A program made the translations under genes and the position numbers. From positions 8,990,001-9,054,000 of the forward strand of contig OZ020254.1 of assembly GCA_963971285.1 (NCBI GenBank): 64,000 nt of DNA, given 5' to 3'. Within the stretch, counting starts at the first letter, position 1. The number at the start of each line of letters is the position of its first letter. This document shows, piece after piece, positions 55,858-64,000 of the stretch. This DNA comes from Astropecten irregularis. Its lineage: Eukaryota; Echinodermata; Asteroidea; Paxillosida; Astropectinidae. The notes beneath the pieces were generated by a model. That model did not search any database. It was not told where the DNA came from and saw only the letters and a list, made by a program, of their open reading frames with translations.

Positions 55858-56222
55858 CATCTAAGTAGATCTTTGTCATTTGATTTTGATTGGAGGATAA
55901 CATTTTAAGAGTTAGCGAGACAAAAAAAACTTAAAATCTTGACAAACTATATTGCTCTTATTACAGTAACGCGCGTTGCACACCAACGCGTACGCGCGCG
56001 CGCACGCAGTGACAAATAAATGGAACGCCGCTTGACCAATCACGTATTAGAGTCCCTGGCGTGCAATGGTACAAATCGGATGGCACCAAAAATACACGGT
56101 GGATGGTACAAATTTCAACGGTTGTGACGTAAGCCATGAATTGGTCTATTTATCACATATCACGTGACATACAATCCTCCAATCAAATGACAAGGATCTA
56201 CTAAGGTGTTATATAATATGCA
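55850..56222. mobile_element. MITE with TIRs TTATATAACA(T/C)CT(A/T)AGTAG
   Basis: The left end TATATAACATCTAAGTAGAT and CTTTGTCATTTGATT is inverted at the right as AATCAAATGACAAGGATCTA and CTAAGGTGTTATATAA. The interior has a CGCG-rich stretch, ACGCGTACGCGCGCGCGCAC (about 55985). It lies about 0.4 kb upstream of the proposed LRP2BP promoter. Confidence 0.75.
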
Positions 56223-56660
56223 CTGATGCACTGATCGTGGTGGGAAAACAACAATCGAATGCTACATGCAGCTGCTATTCCATTCAAAGTGAATGAGATT
56301 TCCATAACGTGAAACACGTGCAAGTAATGTGGCGCCCTCAAGAGTGACGGACGACGAATTAATTATTTTTTTCGTCACAAGAAATAATTTGGTGGAAGCT
56401 TCGAAGACACATATTTTGCGGTGGCATTAAAAAATTATTCTGATGGCTTAATTTTTGGTTTTGTCGCGCTCATACATCGCTCTGTATTGATCTACAAAGT
56501 TATGTTGCACTTGAAAGTAAAACTTAGTCAAAACATGGTTAAAAATTTACAAAACTGTTATTAAAAGAATGGGAAAAGTCAGGCGAGAGGGCGTGCTTCC
56601 GTTTTTGTGGTGTACGTCTGGGATGGTCGCTATGCCAACATTCGTACACTGTTGGGTGTC

Positions 56661-56722
56661 ATGGCGCTGCCCATGGGAAGATTGCCGGGAAGTTTTGACC
56701 ACCTAGTCCTCCTAGCCTAGTA
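56661..56722 (+). promoter_or_regulatory. Possible end of LRP2BP first exon, with a 19-codon upstream ORF
   Basis: A consensus-like donor (GTAAGT) follows 56722, about 840 bp before the first LRP2BP acceptor. A short frame, ATG at 56661 to TAG at 56718-56720, begins MALPMGRLPG. The surrounding 56.5-56.9 kb is richer in CpG than its neighbours and contains NRF1/GC-like stretches, as in a housekeeping-type promoter. If this is the first exon, the short frame would be an upstream ORF. This is an inference from sequence alone. Confidence 0.3.
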
Positions 56723-56858
56723 GTAAGTCTAGTCAGATTTGATGCGATGAGATCCATGAATTAGTCTTGGGTGAGATCTTGTGCGAAAACTTTAGCTCCA
56801 GCAAACCTTAGCCTAGGTTACTGCGCGTACTGCAGTAGGTCTAAGTTACGTTAACGCT

Positions 56859-57035
56859 GGCGATTGTAAAGTTCGGGACCTTCCTCAGTTCCTGTGTTTT
56901 TAAATTTAAGTTTAACCATATAGAGGAAGGAAACACATGCCGGAACTTAAGTCGTCGAACAACCGTTGATACCTATCCGTTGCGCATGCTGTGCATATGA
57001 TAAGACACAGGAGGGTCCCAAACTTTACCATCGCC
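56859..57035. repeat. Inverted repeat between proposed LRP2BP exon 1 and exon 2
   Basis: GGCGATTGTAAAGTTCGGGA (56859) is inverted as TCCCAAACTTTACCATCGCC (57016-57035). Further inverted words (CAGTTCCTGTG and CACAGGAGG) continue the stem. It is probably another fold-back element. Confidence 0.65.
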
Positions 57036-57563
57036 TATGACTCCTAGCCTCCTAGACTTGGGCCTTGCCTTGATTACAATTTTGATTAGGCCTAGGCCCC
57101 TACTAACGTTAGGCCTATGTGACTGTGACTGTGAGTAGGCCTAGATGTCGTTTTGACATAGCCTTGACTTGAGGCTTGACCGATCGGATGCCATGGCACG
57201 ATATGCCATAGCCTAAGGCCTATATGCCATTACTGCGGTGTCCCCGTTCTTTTTTGTATCTGTATCTGTAATGTATCTGTCCATAACGTACAATTACCAT
57301 CGCTGTTTTTATGTGGCCACAAAGGAGTTTACGCTCTGCCGCACTCTTTACTGAACGGTATAGGTCCCCTTTTAGATGAAGGCCTACTAGGCCTACTTTA
57401 CTATTAAATAGGCCTACTAGTTTATTGCGAAAAATAGTAGGACCTATACTTGCACTAGACCAAATGTAGGCCCTACTATTACTTTTGTATTAGAAAAACT
57501 TAACAATAACAATAAATATCAGTAGACTCAGTATAACTGAATATAATTGATTGTATATTACAG

Positions 57564-57897
57564 AGATCCAGAACAAAGCAGCAGCATCCCTTCAAGGCCT
57601 TGAACATCCAGCTCTCCTGACCTACACACCCACCTATTACCCCGACCCAACAAGATGGAACACCAGTTGCAGAAGTCCCTGCCATCCGGCGAGCCCCTCC
57701 CACTCCCAGCCCGCACCCATAGCATCACCAGCGATGGCAGTGGACAGACGAAGAGCCTACACATCCTGGATGATGAGGCATGCAAGGAGAAGGAGCAGAG
57801 GGACTTGGACAACCGGGTTGAGCAGCTCCTTCTGGCTCAGATCAAGCAAGGAGACACCAACGCCTTGTTCCAGCTCGGCCAGTTTTACTTTGAGCAG
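57564..57897 (+). CDS. LRP2BP: LRP2BP coding exon 1 (5' UTR + residues 1-81)
   Basis: The acceptor is TATATTACAG at 57562-57563; 5' UTR runs to 57654, then the start codon at 57655. It encodes an N-terminal lead rich in Pro and Ser, an acidic/basic helix (DDEACKEKEQRDLDNRVEQ) and the first repeat helix GDTNALFQLGQFYFEQ. The donor is GAGCAG|GTAGGA. The existence of the acceptor means at least one non-coding exon lies upstream. Confidence 0.92.
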
Positions 57898-60800
57898 GTA
57901 GGAAAGAATCAGCTGTTCATCGACGAGTCACTATGGGGGTTTACGAAATGGAGGATCAGGCTCAGGCTCTGTCATCCTTGTGCTGAAAATATAGGTTTTG
58001 GTTTTTCATTGAAGCTGGAGCTCTGGTTTTCTCTAAACCAGAGAATCTACTTCTGAACCGCAGCCAAAAGCCTCTATTATGTTACCCGTTATTTTAAAAT
58101 GGATTTTCAAAATGGAGCCGGAGCCTGATCCCGAGCCTTCGTTTCGTAAACCATTCTGTCTTTGATGCAAGTTTCTATTGTGCCAGCAGATATATATATA
58201 TATTTATATGAGCTCTAATTTTCAACCTAGCTAGCTTGAGTTGCTGACAAATCAATCACCAAGGAGGTTTTTGCAACTTGCAAAGCTGGCGAAGTTAATG
58301 CAAAGTTGTTTCTGAGATCTAGACAGCTGCAAAGACTTCAATTCACCTAGCCAGTGCTTGCTGGACCTGCCTCTGGGTCTCTGGCTGATGATTCTTCCTT
58401 CTCACGCATTCTATGTACAGTATCTTTGTATTCTTTCCTGTAGGAATCTTACGAAGAGGCGGCAGTTTACTTCCAGAGAAGCGTTGACCAGTGCAAGGAC
58501 TACCAAGCTAGGTTCCAGCTGGGCATTATGTATTATGACGGACTTGGAGTCAGGGAAGACCATGTGAGTGCATCCTGTCAGCCTGCTAAGTGTTTTTTTA
58601 AGCAGAAAATGTCAACTTTATATAATTATGTCTAAAGTTGCAGTCTACACTGGACTGAAAGTAGTGACGGAACCTAAGATACCTCTTTTAAAAATCACAT
58701 GGAATTTTGTCTTGTTTACCATTTTTGGCTGCCCAGACATTTGCCCTCTTACCAAGATATGGATTAGATCCAAGCATGAGATGAGTAAAGGCAGAGAAAA
58801 GCAGCTAGTAAGATGATAAAGTCAACTTAGTTATGGTGGTATTCTGAAATGCTAATGTGTTGATATAAAAATGGATGAGAGGTAAAATCTGGGAAGCAGT
58901 TGGCTCTCCAGCGATTTCATCTCTAACACTCCCTCAACCTTCTTCCACCTAATAACCCCGTACAGAAGATTGGATTTTCTCACATGATGGCGATTGCCAG
59001 TTCCGAGAGCAAGAGAGCCAAGCACCTGGTCCCTTTTGCCCGATACAACGTGGCCCGGGCGTACTTCGAGGGTTACGGGGTCAAACAGTCGGACAGTGAG
59101 GCGGAGAGGTGGTGGCTACTGGCTGCTGATGATGGTAATCCAAATGCCAGCATCAAGGCACAGACAGTACTGGGAATGTACTACTCCAGAGACAGCAGTG
59201 TGAATCTAAAGAAGGTAAATACAATGGACTGTGCCCGTCAGCTGTTATAGGGGGGCGTTCAGACACAGTACTAAAAGTGGTCTATCTTCATTTTAAACTG
59301 AAAAGGGTCTACCCACTTGTGAATGCAAGTGGGGTACCTCAAAAGCATTGGAGCACTAAATTTTTGTTTGCCAAATGTTCCCCTTTGTACACTAACATCA
59401 TTTTTAAAATTAACGTTCATTTGAATGTTTCTGGTTATTAATGATTCAGAATGTTACAGCACTAGTTCGCCCTTAATTTAAGGAAAAATACAGGATGTGC
59501 ATGTCTTGAAAGAATCAGTCCAACTTGTATTCATGTGTTTCTATTTTCTATTTCCTTTTTTTTTTCCAGGCATTTTTCTGGCACTCGGAAGCAACTGGTA
59601 ATGGAAGCCTTGAATCACAGGGTATGTGAAAGATGTCTCATGCCAAAAAAAGACCCAACAAAATTTAAAAATTTGCGTGAATGAAAGAAAAGATCAAAAT
59701 ATGAAACCTCTAAATTTTTTTAAAGAATTTCCTCAAGCAATAAACCCTTAACTGAACACAAATTATTCATCAGATCCCAATCTGAGATAACTTTTACTTC
59801 AAGAAGTCTTGCAACGTGGCATTGAAAAAAGTTGTGAACTCAAGCGGCTAGGTGGTTGGGTAGGAGAAGCAAAGTTTTTCATTTGGCAGAACTTGGTCAT
59901 TATGAGCTCAATTATCTGAGCTACCAGTTTGTTACTTTTGAAGAGACTACGCGTATACTATAAGAAGTTGTGCAAGCATTAGACAGCATAATTTGGCCTG
60001 GCCAGGGGGAGCTCGTAGCTTGCTTATATCTGCCTTCTGACTTTGCCCAGCCTCTTGGTGATTGTCTTTATCTTGTTTCTGCAGGTGCCTTGGGTGTCAT
60101 GTACGAGACGGGACAAGGTTGTCGGGTGGATACCGACTCGGCCTTTGAGTGTCTGAAGGAGGCGTCGGAGAGGGGAAACGTCTATGCCATGGGGAACCTG
60201 GTCTCGCATTACTACGCCAAGAAGCTCTACACCAAAGCGGCCGAACTCGCTGCAAGGTACCAGCAACTAGTCCTCCCCTCCCATCAACATGCCCTCAATG
60301 CAAACCTCCTATACGTGTAATTTTACAGTATCATATGCAACATACCTTCCTCATGAAGCTGTTGGTAAGTCTCTGTGACATAAAGTGTACTTGCGTCTAG
60401 CAGGTGTCCATAAAGGTTATGCGATTGAGCTCCCTACATTTGAAATAAAATTTCCCCATTCATCCATCAGTTCTGAAAAGCACACAGGACTATATTGGCA
60501 TTACCTACAAATTATCCAGAGTTTAGAGAATAAAACATCCCATTGCAATTCCTGGATATTTACGTTTTCTCCTCATCGTTTGCTGCCTCCATAGAGTGTC
60601 GCAGTTGGACAACGTCGTGGAATTGTCCAAGGCCACGGACTGTCTTCCTTCATTCATTGCCAAGGGAATTGCCCTGGGTTGCTTCTACTACGCCCGCAGC
60701 CTCCATCTTGGCCACGGAGTCAAAAAGGACAAAGAGCTGGCTCAGAAATACTACTCCAGAGTAAGTATTTGTGCTGGAGTTTGTTTGTTTTCAACCGCTT

Positions 60801-61751
60801 TGGTTCTTGGGGGTAGGTTTGGTTTCTGTGGTGTCTGTTGTCCAACTTGGGTCATGGGAAGAACACTATATCCATTTGAAGCGGAACAGTAGCAGCATCT
60901 CAGACTACATTGGGAAGGAAAGTTAGTCTTGGCAGGCCTTCCTGGGGCCTGGCTGTTTTGATTTTAAGCAGCTCTGTGGTATTGAAGTTCAGATTTAGTA
61001 AAAGGAAGATTTCAGGCCCGGGCCTAGCCAGGCTTTTCAGTGGCTGGGCCCAACCAGTATGTAAGTTTCTCTTCCTTCAATTGAGAAAGGAGGGCTAGTC
61101 CCACTCCTTCCCTTACTCCTCCATACCTACCTAGGGACAACGTCATTGAGCTGCTTAAGCACTGTGGTAAATCCAATCAGCATGCCAGCCAAAACCCCTT
61201 GTGAATGTTACGCTCATCAAACAATGGCCAAATACAAGTCAAAAGCAGTGAACATCGCATGAAAATTGGGTTGGCAATCCTGTTTGATCAGGGAAGACTT
61301 TTCATGCTTAAGCAAATTTTGTTCTTGTGTCTCTTGGATTTGGATTTGGATTTGGATTTGAAATGGTTTATTCTCAATTTAGCCAAAGGCTGAATTGTGA
61401 TCAAGTTACATAGAGTATAAACACAATAGCAAGAATATTTACACGAAAATAATAAATAGTTTAATACACCTGGCACTAATGAATTACAAACAATATACAA
61501 CATCAACAACCACAATATAATATTACTCAGCAATTACAGACCATTACATCACATTACAGACCAAAACCTTATCCGGGAAAATGGGATACAATTATATTGC
61601 ACAGCATGTATAAAGTAAAACACCTAAATTATTAACCTGCTTATTAACACAAATTCCTATTGTTTCATACATTTCTGTTCTTCAGGCTTTTGAGTTTGAT
61701 GGGTCTATCGCACAGCGCCTGCAGGATCGAGTGACTCATGGAGAGATTTAA
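57564..61751 (+). CDS. LRP2BP: LRP2-binding protein, Sel1-repeat protein (complete gene)
   Basis: Cytosolic adaptor that binds the tail of megalin (LRP2); built of a TPR-like N-terminal unit and Sel1-like helical repeats. Seven coding exons (57655-57897, 58444-58563, 58966-59214, 59570-59621, 60085-60256, 60595-60760, 61686-61751) join in phase to 1068 nt, giving 355 residues against about 347 in human. Sel1-type units include YQARFQLGIMYYDGLGV (about 102-118), ARYNVARAYFEGYGV (146-160) with AERWWLLAADDGNPNAS, FWHSEATGNGSLESQGALG (207-225), and GVMYETGQGCRVDTDSA (225-241) with SERGNVYAMGNL. The C-terminal part has DCLPSFIAKGIALGCFYYAR. All introns are GT-AG. The Met at 57655 is chosen because an in-frame TGA (57601-57603) precedes it in the same exon. 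No breaks were seen. The function is taken from the vertebrate orthologue. Confidence 0.94.
57938..58152. mobile_element. MITE in LRP2BP intron 1 (GTTTACGAAATGGAGGATC)
   Basis: The left end GTTTACGAAATGGAGGATCA and GGCTCAGGCTC is inverted at the right as GAGCCTTCGTTTCGTAAAC with GGAGCCTGATCC. It starts 40 bp after the donor of coding exon 1, so read-through of that exon encodes unrelated residues. A related copy lies at about 63695-63895. Confidence 0.75.
58444..58563 (+). CDS. LRP2BP: LRP2BP coding exon 2 (residues 82-121)
   Basis: The exon is 120 nt (phase 0 at both ends), with acceptor TTTCCTGTAG and donor GACCAT|GTGAGT. It encodes ESYEEAAVYFQRSVDQCKDY followed by QARFQLGIMYYDGLGVREDH, i.e. 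a TPR-like helix pair and the first Sel1-like unit. Confidence 0.93.
58966..59214 (+). CDS. LRP2BP: LRP2BP coding exon 3 (residues 122-204)
   Basis: The exon is 249 nt (phase 0), with acceptor CCCGTACAG and donor AAGAAG|GTAAAT. It encodes KIGFSHMMAIASSESKRAKH and two Sel1-like units with ARAYFEGYGV and KAQTVLGMYYSRDSS. It is the longest coding exon of the gene and the best match to vertebrate LRP2BP. Confidence 0.95.
59570..59621 (+). CDS. LRP2BP: LRP2BP coding exon 4 (residues 205-221, plus 1 nt)
   Basis: A micro-exon of 52 nt, preceded by a long T-run and CCAG and ending CACAG G|GTATGTG. It encodes AFFWHSEATGNGSLESQ and the first base of a Gly codon. It is too short to be seen as an open frame alone, but is required for continuity. 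Confidence 0.93.
60085..60256 (+). CDS. LRP2BP: LRP2BP coding exon 5 (residues 222-279)
   Basis: The exon is 172 nt, with acceptor GTTTCTGCAG and donor GCAAG|GTACCA. It encodes GALGVMYETGQGCRVDTDSA, then CLKEASERGNVYAMGNLVSH and the basic end of the unit (KAAELAAR). It ends in phase 2, and the next exon supplies the last base of an Arg codon. Confidence 0.93.
60595..60760 (+). CDS. LRP2BP: LRP2BP coding exon 6 (residues 280-334)
   Basis: The exon is 166 nt, with acceptor CCTCCATAG and donor TCCAGA|GTAAGT. It encodes VSQLDNVVELSKATDCLPSF and IAKGIALGCFYYARSLHLGH, then a Sel1-like end (KDKELAQKYYSR). This corresponds to the DCLPEFIGRGMA region of human LRP2BP. Confidence 0.93.
61335..61362. 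repeat. Hexanucleotide microsatellite (TTGGAT)n
   Basis: Four units of TTGGAT and a partial fifth in the last LRP2BP intron. Confidence 0.9.
61686..61751 (+). CDS. LRP2BP: LRP2BP last coding exon (residues 335-355 and stop)
   Basis: The acceptor is TGTTCTTCAG at 61684-61685. It encodes AFEFDGSIAQRLQDRVTHGE plus Ile and a TAA stop at 61749-61751. The 3' UTR follows. No canonical AATAAA is present before about 62107, and that site lies inside an inverted repeat (62052-62231), so the cleavage site is uncertain. Confidence 0.9.
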   Translation, partial: AFEFDGSIAQRLQDRVTHGEI

Positions 61752-62051
61752 CATCGATTTCCTCGGCTCCAAGAATTATATATTTGCATGAATGAAATAC
61801 TGAACAGCCACAACGATATTGCCACCAACAATTAGGAAAAAGACCCCTTTCTTCCTGAATTCAATTTAGTTTACTTTGTGAATCTTCATGCTTATCAAAC
61901 AATTGTCCACAGAATTGGTTGATGGTCACCTCGTGGTCACAAGTAGTCATTTCCTTTAAAATTACAAAGCAATATGCACTACATACAGTTTTGGTCACTT
62001 GCCTTTACTTCAAAACATTTGGGATTTTTTCTCACTATGGGCCTTTAGAAA

Positions 62052-62231
62052 ATGAGGCTGGAGACTAGGATTTGGATTTATTTTGCTACCGCCATTTTGT
62101 GTCCTAAATAAATTGAAGGGATTGAGATACATGACGAAGCTGGAGCCTTTCTTCGGCATCGTAATGTGGCCAAATCCTTTGTGGGCCTCAAATGGCGGTA
62201 GTGAAATAAGTCCCAAGCCCAGCCTCAAGCC
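62052..62231. mobile_element. MITE downstream of LRP2BP
   Basis: GAGGCTGGAGACTAGGATTT and TGCTACCGCCATTTTG are inverted at the right as CAAATGGCGGTAGTG and AAGCCCAGCCTC. An AATAAA at 62107-62112 lies inside it, and could supply a poly(A) signal to LRP2BP. Confidence 0.65.
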
Positions 62232-63196
62232 TATAGTTAGGTCCTTTACATAGCATAATTTGTGTGTTCTAATGAGTACATTATGAATTGACCTTCAATG
62301 GAATATTAATACATGGAGAAATTATGAATGATTTTATTTCATTAGATGAAAGAGTTTGTAAATATCAGGGGAGTTTTGGGCATTGGGTATTATATAACGT
62401 GGGAGTCAACCCAATATACCATGTTTGTGCTTTGAGCAGGATAAGGAAATAGCCATAAAGTATAATGTTGATTACCAGCCAATTTTCCTCGTAATTTATA
62501 TTGCTGCCTTATGGTGACTGGTACTTGGCATATTTCTATTTACTGTAGGAAAAGTTTGCTTACCAATATGTTCGCGCTTAGCAGTTTCTGAAATAGGGCC
62601 ATGCCTTGTATCAGTCCAAAACAAAAATGCGGGCACATATAGGAATTTAAGGATTTTTATTATCAGAAATTAAAAATGTACCATTTTCGAAAAAAAAAGA
62701 ACATTATAAAAAAAAAATTAAAGCATACAGCTGGCTGACCTGACAGTCACAAATAGACGCTTCTGAGTGCTCAAAAATTGTAATTATCCTCATAAAATAT
62801 TCACAAACCCCCAAAACGACTCTCTACAATAATTAAAAGGCCACCCATTAACCAAAGCAAAACCTGTTTGCACCCGAAATTATTATAAAAACCTGCTGGC
62901 CTCCCATACTATTATACAGACTATCATGAAATATATATAGGCCTACAGATCAGTGATTATGTACATAGATGTAAAAAATTCATGTATAAAAACCATGGAA
63001 ACGTGTGGATAAAAAACTGTCTATTCAAACAATGCCTGCAATTTGTTTGGCCATATGTATGTTTTGGGTTTTTTTTTCAAGAAGGCCATAAATTGATTGG
63101 TCAAATTTTAAATTAATAATTATTGTTGGGGGAGGGGGTATGGGAGATTTGTTCTAGAAGTTTATTTGACCCGAAAGTAGTTTCTTGCTTGGCCTA
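62232..63196. other. Sequence downstream of LRP2BP, no gene recognised
   Basis: A+T-rich with short homopolymers. It may include LRP2BP 3' UTR, depending on where the transcript is cleaved. Confidence 0.5.
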
Positions 63197-63560
63197 GTTG
63201 TATCATACTTCGGTTTTTGTCAAAGAAATACAGATTCATGGGACAAAAATATCAAGGGAGATACAGTAACAGTCATCTGTGAAAATTTCAGTCACATACG
63301 AAGCCAACTTTTTGAGAAAACGGTGAAAAACGGCCACAGTATTTCTTAAGTCTTTTCTCTTTTAATTTTGATCTTTAAAAGATCAAAAATAATGTTAGTT
63401 ACTAGTTTTTCCCCTTTCTGGATAAATACAGCATTTCAGGCATAAACATGTAAATGGCATGTTTCTACCATCACCATCTTATTGATGTTAACCAAGTTAT
63501 AGGTAAATCTGTGAAGATTTCTGTTTTGGTATGCTACCAAAGTATGACATTACCTTTAAA
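63197..63560. mobile_element. MITE, TTTAAAGGTA family copy
   Basis: It begins GTATCATACTTCGGTTTTTG and ends CCAAAGTATGACATTACCTT, with the core GATCTTTAAAAGATC. It matches 28980-29346 along its length. Confidence 0.8.
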
Positions 63561-63694
63561 GTGTACAGTTACAGATCATCAGAATCATTTAGGCACTATA
63601 TACACTTATAGATACAAACAATTTGCTGAATAAAAATATACATGTACAGCTTTCAGTATAACATGGAATCAAATGTACATATCAGGGGCCTTTC

Positions 63695-63895
63695 TTATAG
63701 TTCGGTTCCGGCTCCGGCTCAGGCTCCGGCTCCGGCTCCGGCTCCATTTCGTGGATACCGTGATTCTAAAATTACGGGCTGTCAAAATAGAGGCTTTTGG
63801 CTGTGATTCGGAAGTAGATATCATGGTTTGAAAAGAAAACAGAGCTGCAGCTTCAATGAAATCCCACAACCTATATTTTCAGCATAATTATGGAT
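63695..63895. mobile_element. Second copy of the LRP2BP-intron MITE, with GGCTCC expansion
   Basis: CCATTTCGTGGATACCGTGA, then AGAGGCTTTTGGCTGTGATT, CAGCTTCAATGAAA and AACCTATATTTTCAGCA match 57938-58152 in inverted order. The left end carries a run of CGGCTC hexamers (about 63704-63745) that looks like microsatellite growth of the MITE end. Confidence 0.65.
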
Positions 63896-64000
63896 GCAAA
63901 AACTTGAGAAAGTCACCTAGTGTCGTGGGTCGTTTAGGCTGGGCAGTAGGCCTATGTTTGACGATGAAATTTGTTACAAGTGCACACGTAGGCCTACCGT

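Noticed and set aside
62107-62112. AATAAA as the LRP2BP poly(A) signal
   Set aside because: It is possible but lies inside a MITE, and no downstream GU-rich element was clear; kept only as a remark.

Overview
The window is eukaryotic nuclear DNA from a marine invertebrate deuterostome, most likely an echinoderm (possibly a sea star). This rests on intron-rich genes with GT-AG junctions, A+T-rich introns full of short fold-back transposons and tRNA-derived SINEs, and conceptual proteins close to their vertebrate orthologues. The species assignment is an inference. There are no prokaryotic operons, rRNA genes or CRISPR arrays.

Two genes are well supported. On the minus strand, positions 1 to about 38 kb hold the high-affinity choline transporter (SLC5A7/CHT1). 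Eight coding exons give 520 residues, from the start codon at 35588 to the left edge, where the C-terminal tail is cut off. Seven exons are packed into the first 8.7 kb. They are separated from the start-codon exon by a 26.7 kb intron. A likely 5' UTR exon lies at 37886-37950. On the plus strand, 57564-61751 holds a complete Sel1-repeat gene, the LRP2-binding protein (LRP2BP), with seven coding exons and 355 residues. The two genes are transcribed away from each other, with about 18 kb between them. They are not known to work together: one supplies choline to cholinergic nerve endings, the other is a cytosolic adaptor of the megalin receptor.

Most of the rest is mobile DNA. The standout is a 2.79 kb element at 18347-21136 in CHT intron 1. 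It has terminal inverted repeats of about 755 bp around broken N- and C-terminal parts of a transposon protein whose middle is missing. Around it are several families of miniature inverted-repeat elements, each present more than once in the window: a GGGCCCAATTTCATG family, a GGGGCCAATTTCAT family, a TTTAAAGGTA family, a long palindrome family centred on GATCCTAGCAGGATC, and others. One element is nested inside another at 36.2-37.1 kb. There are also tRNA-derived SINEs and the tail of a LINE. Intergenic DNA at 38-56 kb contains CpG-richer patches that may be promoters, but no further coding exon is recognised.
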